Assembly (NCBI GenBank): GCA_039519185.1
Contig: CM076846.1
Span: 223,994,659 to 224,058,658, forward strand
Length of the DNA: 64,000 bases
Reading direction: 5' to 3'
Source of the DNA: Astragalus membranaceus
Lineage: Eukaryota > Streptophyta > Magnoliopsida > Fabales > Fabaceae
Shown: piece after piece, positions 56,672 to 64,000 of the stretch
How positions within the stretch are numbered: the first letter of the stretch is position 1
How the letters are laid out: each line of letters begins with the position of its first letter
Made by a program: the position numbers and the translations under genes
The notes under the pieces: generated by a model
Database searches by the model: none
What the model was told of the DNA's origin: nothing
The model's input: only the letters and a program-made list of their open reading frames with translations

Positions 56672-59600
56672 ATTTGAAAAAAACACTGTTGAAAATAACA
56701 ACGCCAATAATTCATACTGTGACTTTGAGCACCCCATTAATCAAACTGAGGAAGATATTGAAGATAACTGGGAAACTCCTCCAGAATTAATGAGAATGAT
56801 GGAACAGGAAGAAAAAATAATCGAACCCCACGAGGAATCAACCGAAACAATCAACTTGGGCACGGAAGAGGATGAAAAGGAAGTCAAGATTGGCACCACC
56901 TTAAAAGACAGTGAGCGAGAGAAATTGATTAGACTTTTGATCGACTATGTTGACATCTTTGCATGGACATACCAGGACATGCCGGGACTGGACCCCAACA
57001 TAGTCGAGCATAAGTTACCAGTAAAACCTGAATGCTCGCCGATAAAGCAGAAGTTAAGAAGAATGAAACCAGAAATGTCACTAAAAATCCGAGATGAGGT
57101 CAAGAAACAGTTCGATGCAGGATTTGTGGCGGTAGCAAAGTACCCTCAATGGGTAGCCAATATTGTACCGGTCCCAAAGAAAGATGGGAAGGTTCGGATG
57201 TGCGTCGACTATCGAGATTTGAACAGAGCCAGCCCAAAAGATGACTTCCCTTTGCCTCACATTGATGTCCTGGTGGATAGCACAGCTCAGCATTCCCTTT
57301 TCTCCTTCATGGATGGATATTCCGGATATAACCAGATTAAGATGGCCCCCGAGGATATGGAAAAAACCACCTTCATCACTCTCTGGGGAACCTTCTGTTA
57401 CAAAGTAATGCCATTCGGTTTGAAGAATGCTGGGGCAACGTACCAAAGGGCGATGGTAGCGTTGTTCCACGACATGATGCATAAAGAAATAGAGGTCTAC
57501 GTGGATGACATGATCGCAAAATCCAAGACTGAAGAGGAACATATCGTCAATCTGCGAAAGCTATTTGAACGCCTAAGGAAGTTCAAACTCAGATTAAACC
57601 CCGCCAAATGCACTTTCGGTGTAAGATCAGGAAAGTTGTTGGGGTTCATAGTCAGTCAGAAGGGTATAGAGGTAGATCCAGACAAGGTACGAGCAATTCT
57701 TGAAATGCCAGCGCCTAAAACCGAAAGGGAAGTTCGTGGGTTCCTAGGAAGGTTGAACTACATCTCCAGATTCATATCCCAATTGACATCGACCTGCGAG
57801 CCAATCTTCAAATTGCTGTGCAAGAACCAAGAAACGAAGTGGAACGATAAGTGCCAGGAGGCCTTTGAAAAGATCAAGAGGTACCTCCAAAATCCACCGA
57901 TTCTGATGCCACCGGTGCAGGGCAGACCCCTCATTCTATACTTAACAGTGCTAGACAACTCAATGGGTTGCGTACTGGGGCAACATGATGAGTCTGGAAG
58001 GAGAGAACATGCCATCTATTACCTCAGCAAGAAGTTCACCGAGTGCGAGACAAGATATTCATTGTTGGAAAAAACATGTTGCGCTTTGGCCTGGGCTGCA
58101 CGTCGCCTGAGGCAGTATATGTTGAGCCACACGACTTGGTTGGTATCTAAAATGGATCCCATCAAGTACATTTTTGAAAAACCTGCACTCACGGGAAGAA
58201 TCGCCCGCTGGCAAATGCTACTATCCGAATACGACCTTTTGTACGTCACTCAGAAAGCAATCAAAGGTAGTGCCTTAGCGGAATACTTGGCGCATCAGCC
58301 CATTGAGGATTACCAATCAATGCAGTATGATTTTCCGGACGAAGATATAATGGCTTTGTTCGGAGAAGGGAAATCTCCAGACGATGAAAGGTGGAGGATG
58401 TCATTTGACGGCGCTTCTAATTTGTATGGGCACGGGATTGGAGCTGTGTTGATTTCTCCCGATAACCGCTTCATACCATTTACTGCTAGACTGAGCTTCT
58501 ATTGCACCAATAACATTGCAGAATATGAAGCGTGTGTCCTAGGCATCAAAGCAGCCCTTGAATGGAAAGTCAAAAGACTCGATGTATATGGGGACTCAGC
58601 GTTAGTCATCCATCAGATAAAAGGTGACTGGGAAACCAGGGATCCCAAATTGATTCCTTATCATGATCACATCCAAAAGATGATTGAACGGTTCGAGGAG
58701 ATCACTTTCCACCATCTCCCTCGCGAAGAAAACCAGTTGGCTGACGCTTTGGCGACTTTGTCATCAATGTTCAATATCAATAACAACAAAAGTCTGACAT
58801 TCATCCGAATCCAGCATCGAGATCTACCGGCGCATCATTGTGTGGCAATCGAGGAAGAGCCTGATAGTAAGCCTTGGTATTACGATATCAAACACTATAT
58901 CACAAATAGAGAATACCCTCCCGGTGCCACTGAGAATGATAAGAGAACACTTAGGAGGTTATCAATGGGTTTCTTCCTAAACGGGGAGGTGCTTTACAAA
59001 AGGAATCACGACATGATCCTCCTCAGATGTGTTGCAAAAGAAGAAGCAGAAAGAATTATGAAAGACGTCCATGAAGGCTCGTTCGGAACCCATTCTAGCG
59101 GGCACACCATGGCAAGAAAAATCCTAAGGGCCGGCTACTACTGGTTGTCAATGGAGACCGACTGCTTTAACTACGTGAGAAAATGCCACAAATGTCAAAT
59201 CTACGCTGATAATATCCATGTGCCGCCTGCTTCTCTGAACGTCCTGACAGCACCATGGCCATTCTCAATGTGGGGAATGGACGTCATTGGTCCCATCGAA
59301 CCTAAGGCATCAAACGGGCATCGCTTCATTCTTGTCGCTATCGATTATTTCACCAAATGGGTCGAGGCCGCTTCTTATGCCAGTGTAACCAAATCGGTAG
59401 TTGTCAAGTTCATAAAAAGAGATTTGATCTGCCGATACGGTCTGCCAAATAAAATCATCACAGACAATGGGACCAATCTGAACAACAAGATGATGAAAGA
59501 GTTGTGTGACGACTTCAAAATCCAACATCATAATTCCTCCCCGTACCGTCCAAAGATGAATGGGGCAGTCGAAGCTGCAAATAAGAACATAAAGAAGATC

Positions 59601-60122
59601 GTGCAAAAGATGGTAGTGACCTTCAAGGACTGGCATGAAATGTTACCTTTCGCTCTGCATGGATATCGGACCTCTATCCGCACGTCAACAGGGGCAACAC
59701 CATTCTCACTAGTATATGGGATGGAAGCAGTTCTTCCCATCGAGGTGGAAATACCCTCCCTGCGAGTGCTAATGGAAACAAAATTGGAGGAAGCAGAATG
59801 GGTTCAAGCTCGTCTGGATCAGTTGAACCTCATAGAAGAAAAGAGGGTAGTTGCTTTGTGTCACGGGCAGTTATATCAGCAAAGAATGAAGAAAGCTTAT
59901 GACAAGAAAGTTCGACCCCGACAGTTTCAAGAAGGAGATCTAGTGCTCAAGAAAATTTTGCCTATCCAAAAGGATTCCCGTGGAAAATGGACCCCAAATT
60001 ACGAAGGGCCTTATGTGGTAAAGAAAGCATTCTCTGGAGGAGCCTTAATTCTCACAAGAATGGACGGTGAAGACCTCCCACTCCCAGTGAACTCAGATGC
60101 AGTTAAGAAGTACTATGCCTAA
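56672..60122 (+). CDS. Ogre RT-RNase H-archaic RNase H-integrase (second coding exon)
   Basis: From the splice acceptor, 39 codons (EHPINQTEEDIEDN) precede the first in-frame ATG at 56790. RT motifs: MCVDYRDLNRASPKDDFPLP, MPFGLKNAGATYQRAM and VYVDDMIAKS (about 57495). A gypsy-type RNase H follows (ILYLTVLDNSMGCVLGQ), then a second, plant-type archaic RNase H (MSFDGASNLYGHGIGAVLIS, NNIAEYEACVLGI; about 58390-58760), typical of the Tat lineage. The integrase has an HHCC finger (HSSGHTMARKIL, CHKCQIYADN) and a D-D-E core (WGMDVIGPIEP, ITDNGTNLNN, NGAVEAANKNIKK). It ends at TAA 60122. No stop or frameshift occurs over 3.4 kb. Confidence 0.95.
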
Positions 60123-60959
60123 AGAAATATACAAAAAAAAGAGAAAGATGAGCCAAGCAAAAATGAGCTCGCTAGGTTGAAAACCCGAAAGGGCGACCTA
60201 GGCAAAAGTTAGAGCGACCCGGTGGACTGAAAACTCTAAAGAGCGGTCCAGGCAAAAATTAGGGTCAGAAGTTGGACTTTAAGTTACAAAGGCAATCAAC
60301 AACTCCGAAAGTTGGGTGATGGATGCTCAAGGTCATGTGTATGGGTGATTGGCATTGTTACCTCCAAGATACAAACAATCAAATGATGTGCTTTTTCTTT
60401 CTCTTCTTTCTTTTCAGTTTAAACTCTCAATGTAATTTTCAGCCAGTGTGACCTTCGGCACACTCGGTTTCCATTTGAATATTAAACTCTTTCTTCATTC
60501 TCTCACCTCCCTATTTACTTTGGAAAGATGTTTTATGGTGGATGATATTGAATTGCGAAACATGGGCATAATCGAAAGCATTATAATCATTGCGAAATTT
60601 CTAAAAATCACAAAAAGAGATGATCTCTCACAAATTTGCAAAAAGGACCAACGCATAATCACTTCAGCAAATCTTAAGTAACCCGCACTTTGGCACCACT
60701 GCTTGAAGCAACCCTCGTATCCCACGTCAAGAGTCATGCGGGTTTGGTGATGCCAGCAAAGTCAATAAAGAGCTAAAGAGCAAAAAGAGCAAAAGAGCAA
60801 GAAAAGAAAAATGAAAAAAGAAAAGAACAAAAACCAAAAAAAAAAACAAAACAAAATCATTCCACATTTCATCCATCATGTCATCAGTTACTTAATTACA
60901 TGCACGCATGCATCATTCATTGCAAGTGTCTGTTAAGATAATTTTATTTTGTGTCGTTA

Positions 60960-61412
60960 GCACCAATTCTTCAGACCCCCAGCGGTCCTTCAGAGCCCAG
61001 GCGCTCCTTCAGACCAACAATGGTCCTTCAATCCAGATCGCACGTCGCGTTAATCGAGCAACCGACGGATCATCCGGCCCCAGGCCCTTCAGACTAGCTG
61101 TGTCCGCCTAAAAAACACAGTGCACGTCCTTCGTGGTTATATCAGCTCCGGACCTGATTAACCCTAATGGCCGCTCGAAAAAGGCCACCCCAGACCGTAT
61201 CTCTAGTACCATAGCTAGAAGCGCTCCTTCAGACCCATTGGTCCTTCAGGCTTAGGCATGCCCCTCAGACCCCGACGGTCCCTCAGTCGAACGCAAGTCG
61301 ATGCGCCAAGCATTGATTCTGAACTAGACCTTCAGAGCCCCAGTGCTCCTTCAGAGCCCCAGTGCTTCTTCAGAGCCCCAGTGCTCCTTCAGATCCCCAG
61401 CGATCCCTATTT
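60960..61412 (+). repeat. CCTTCAGA minisatellite in the Ogre 3' UTR
   Basis: Many diverged copies of a unit of about 19-20 bp, best seen at 61327-61405 as CCTTCAGAGCCCCAGTGCT. Others read CCTTCAGACCCCCAGCGG or similar, interrupted by a non-repetitive stretch at about 61090-61210. Variable tandem repeats in this region are known in Ogre elements and can seed satellites. Confidence 0.88.
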
Positions 61413-61570
61413 ACTTTCTGTCTAAAGCAACCCAGTTTTCATAATTATCAAACCAAAAGAGAAGAAGCAACACAAATTCTCAGTCTGGACAAAATTAGCG
61501 TTTTGTTATCTTTATTTCTATTTTCCTCGAGAAATTGGGAACCCCTCCTATTTCCTAGCAAAATATAAAT

Positions 61571-61580
61571 AAAGAGGGGC
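61571..61580 (+). other. polypurine tract of Ogre
   Basis: AAAGAGGGGC lies immediately before AGC and the 3' LTR start, the plus-strand priming site. Confidence 0.75.
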
Positions 61581-61583
61581 AGC

Positions 61584-64000
61584 TGTAATACCCTAATTTT
61601 GTCCTATCCGAAAAAAAAAAAAGAAATTTTATTTATTTTTGAGAAAAATAATATTCTTCTTTTCATGCCATGTTTTATTTTATTTTTAGTTTGCTACAAG
61701 TTTTAATTTTTGAAAAAATAATAATAATCTTTTTTATGTCATGTATTATTTTCTTGTTTTTATTGCTTTGAGTTTTAATCATCAAAAAATATTACTTAGA
61801 AGTAAAGAAACAAAAAATAAGCCAAGGAGGAAATAAGGGGGGTTTGTAAAAAAAAAAGAATGGAGGTGCAATTGGATTGGGCCATCTAAAACCCAACCCA
61901 ATTCCTAAACCCTAGCCCAATTCACCCTCACACTCCTCCACCCAACCCATGACCCATATCCAACCCACAACCCATAATCCAACTCATCACAAAACCCTAA
62001 TTCCCCTCCTCCTAACCCTAATTCGAATTCCCCCCCTTTACCCTAAAAGCCATCCACATTCACTCTCCCCCTTTACCCTAAAAACAAGCCAAATTCATTC
62101 CCCTTTTCCCCACTCCATATTCGACCCCACCCCCCTTTTTTCCTCCTTGAAATTTGCTTTCTCCTTTCCACACTCCACCTCTCCTCTTTTCTCTCAATTC
62201 CACTTCCACACACAACCCCACTTCCCCACATCTCCTTTCCCCATCACACTCTCACACTCAACCTCCCTCTTCTCTCTCATTTCTACGCCTACTCCCCTCT
62301 CCCTCTCTCACACTCAACCTTCATTTCTCTTTCTCCCACTCACACTCAACCATCCTTTCTCTCTTTTTTCCACTCACTCAACCTTCACTTCATCCCCTCT
62401 TTCTCTCCCTCACCTACGGCACTCTCTCTTCTCCTCACTCTTTCCCTTTCTTTTTTTTTTTCCTCTCTCACATTCACACACTCATCCATTCCTCTCCCTA
62501 TCACACACTTCACACATGGCACTCTCTTCTCCATGCCCATACCTTCAACCATCATCTCCCCTCATCTCACATGTCTTCTTTTTTTCCCCTTCAACAACTC
62601 CCCCAAACCTCCATCATAGCAAAAAGTCATCATCACTATCCAAGAGTGGATGAAGAAGGAAGCAAGTTTTTTGTATAAATAGGGTTCCCCACTTTGAAGA
62701 AAGGGGACGAATTTTGGCTCTTAAAAAAAAAAGGAGGAGCTTCTAAAAAAAAATTAAGGTTTCTCTTAGAGAAATATTTCTTCCCTTTCTTTTCCTCCTT
62801 CCTAGTTTTTTTTAGTTTAAAGGTTCATTTGTATTGAAGAAATTTGAAGGAGGAAATTTCTTCAACATTTCTGGATTTTCATTGTCAAGGTACTAAAATG
62901 TAATATTTTTATTTTTGTTCACGTTTTTTAGATATTATTATTGTTGTTTTTTTTAAATTTTAGTTACCGTTTTTGTTATGTAAATATTATTATTGTTTTT
63001 TTATAAATTTTAGTTGTTCTTGTTATTTAGCCTAGTTACCTTTTTGTATATTTATTTGCTGTTTTTATTATTTAGTGTAGTTGCTTTCTTATTAGAATAT
63101 TATTGTTGTCTTTTTATTATTTAGTTTAGAGGCTTTTTTTATATTATATTTTTGCTATTGGTTATTTATTTTGTTGTTTGTTAAATTATACTATTTTCGG
63201 ACTAAAAAAAAGAAAGTAAAAAAAATGTTGTGCCTTTTCTAAATAAATTATACTATTTTCGGACTAAAAAAAAGAAAGTAAAAAAAAAATGTTGTGCCTT
63301 TTTTTAAATAAATTATACTATTTTCGGATTAAAAAAAAGTGATAAAAAAAAATATGTTGTTTCTTTAAAAATAAATTATACTATTTTCAGATAAAAAAAA
63401 AATGAAAAAAAAGGATATGTGCTTTTTTTTAAAATAAATTACTATTTTTCGGATAAAAAAAAAGTGATAAAAAATATGTTGTTTCTTTAAAAATAAATTA
63501 CTATTTTTCGGATTCAAAAAAAAATGGTAAAAAAAAATGTGTTCCTTTTCTATTTTCGGATTTAAATAAAAGCCTTTTTTTCAAATACTAAAAAATATTT
63601 TTAAAAAAAATAAATGGTTACTAGTGCCACTACTCTTTTCTAAAAAAAATAATATAATAACAAAAATCTTTTTTGAACAAAAAAGGTAAAAAGGCCCCCC
63701 TTTTTATTAAATAATAACTATGACATCAAAAAAAAACAACAAAAGAATTATTTTTCTCCATAATCCGCTTTCAAAATGCCACTTTTTAGGCTAGGTTTGT
63801 TTTTTTAAGAAAAAAAAAAGCGCTTCAAGAATCACGCGTTCTAGGGTAGAATAGTAAAAAAGGGTGATAAACCAATCAATCGTTTTAGCGTCAAAACGCT
63901 ATTTGCACCCGCGGCAACCTTTTAAAAAAAAAAAAGCACCAAAACGCTATTTGCACCCCGCGTTCTCTTAAAACAGCAAACCCATCCATTGTTTTTACTA
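61584..64000 (+). repeat. 3' LTR of Ogre, first 2417 bp
   Basis: It starts TGTAATACCC and matches the 5' LTR 15,049 bp upstream almost base for base. The window ends inside it, about 0.74 kb short of its expected end. Confidence 0.95.

Larger units (their letters stand above)
60123..61583 (+). other. Ogre 3' untranslated region
   Basis: It starts with repeated phrases (GGTTGAAAACCCGAAAGGGCG, GGACTGAAAACTCTAAAGAGCG), includes an A-rich GAGCAAAAAGAGC stretch (60770-60860) and the minisatellite below, and ends in a purine tract. The small ORFs here show no domain. Confidence 0.8.
46535..64000 (+). mobile_element. Ogre-type Ty3-gypsy retrotransposon, young, right LTR cut by window end
   Basis: 5' LTR 46535-49687 and 3' LTR from 61584; the internal region is 11,896 bp and the full element would be about 18.2 kb. 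Order: LTR, primer site, ORF1, gag-pro, intron, RT-RH-archaic RH-INT, 3' UTR with tandem repeats, purine tract, LTR. The extra ORF1 and the intron between pro and RT are the known hallmarks of Ogre (Tat lineage). Over the 2.4 kb visible in both LTRs I see one substitution (48905 versus 63954) and two one-base homopolymer changes that cancel in length. All three ORFs are open. The TSD should be AAGTG (46530-46534), but its partner is outside the window. Confidence 0.95.

Noticed and set aside
60908..61111. Small ORFs in the Ogre 3' UTR
   Set aside because: They translate the CCTTCAGA minisatellite; there is no known domain and the unit is not frame-preserving.

Overview
The window is plant nuclear DNA, most likely from a legume with a repeat-rich genome. 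The evidence is GT-AG introns, long AT microsatellites, nested class I and class II transposons with intact target-site duplications (TSDs), an Ogre-type giant retrotransposon with its diagnostic intron, and SINE and MITE families of the kind common in Fabaceae. All identifications come from reading the sequence; no database search was run.

Only one gene looks like an intact host gene: a five-exon histidine phosphotransfer protein (AHP4-like) on the minus strand at 6706-7694, with a TATA box and an ACGT-core box upstream. Almost everything else is mobile DNA. From left to right: a decayed Mutator-like transposase with an OTU-like domain (about 320-4880), split by a 2.17-kb solo LTR; a block of dispersed repeats; the AHP gene; a SINE-like copy; a 997-bp non-autonomous Mutator-like element with a 182-bp hairpin; a complete but frameshifted Ty1-copia element (11462-16313) with TA...CA ends; mixed repeats, including a SINE with a perfect 16-bp TSD; a deleted hAT element (21232-28030) holding a nested 4.27-kb CACTA element (23730-28000) that itself carries exons of an unrecognised host gene.

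The most striking part is 29424-64000. A CACTA left end (29424) is interrupted by a second CACTA element starting at 30212. That second element contains a hAT element with its own transposase (30433-33326). It then carries, all in sense orientation and with splice sites kept, fragments of four unrelated host genes: a Hep59/TLS1-like protein, a cationic amino acid transporter (CAT), granule-bound starch synthase (GBSS, Waxy) and a NET1/KIP1-type actin-binding protein. A 3308-bp unit holding CAT, GBSS and NET1 pieces plus a palindromic CACTA subterminal block is repeated head to tail 3.4 times with almost no divergence. The fourth unit is cut by an Ogre retrotransposon (46535 to beyond 64000). 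Its two LTRs are nearly identical, and ORF1, gag-pro, the spliced intron and RT-RH-INT are all open, so it is a very young and possibly active copy.

The order of events can be read from the nesting. CACTA-III received CACTA-II. CACTA-II had already captured genes, or later did so, and received the hAT. The 3308-bp unit was amplified, and Ogre inserted last. The remainder of unit 4 and the right ends of both CACTA elements should lie just past the end of the window.
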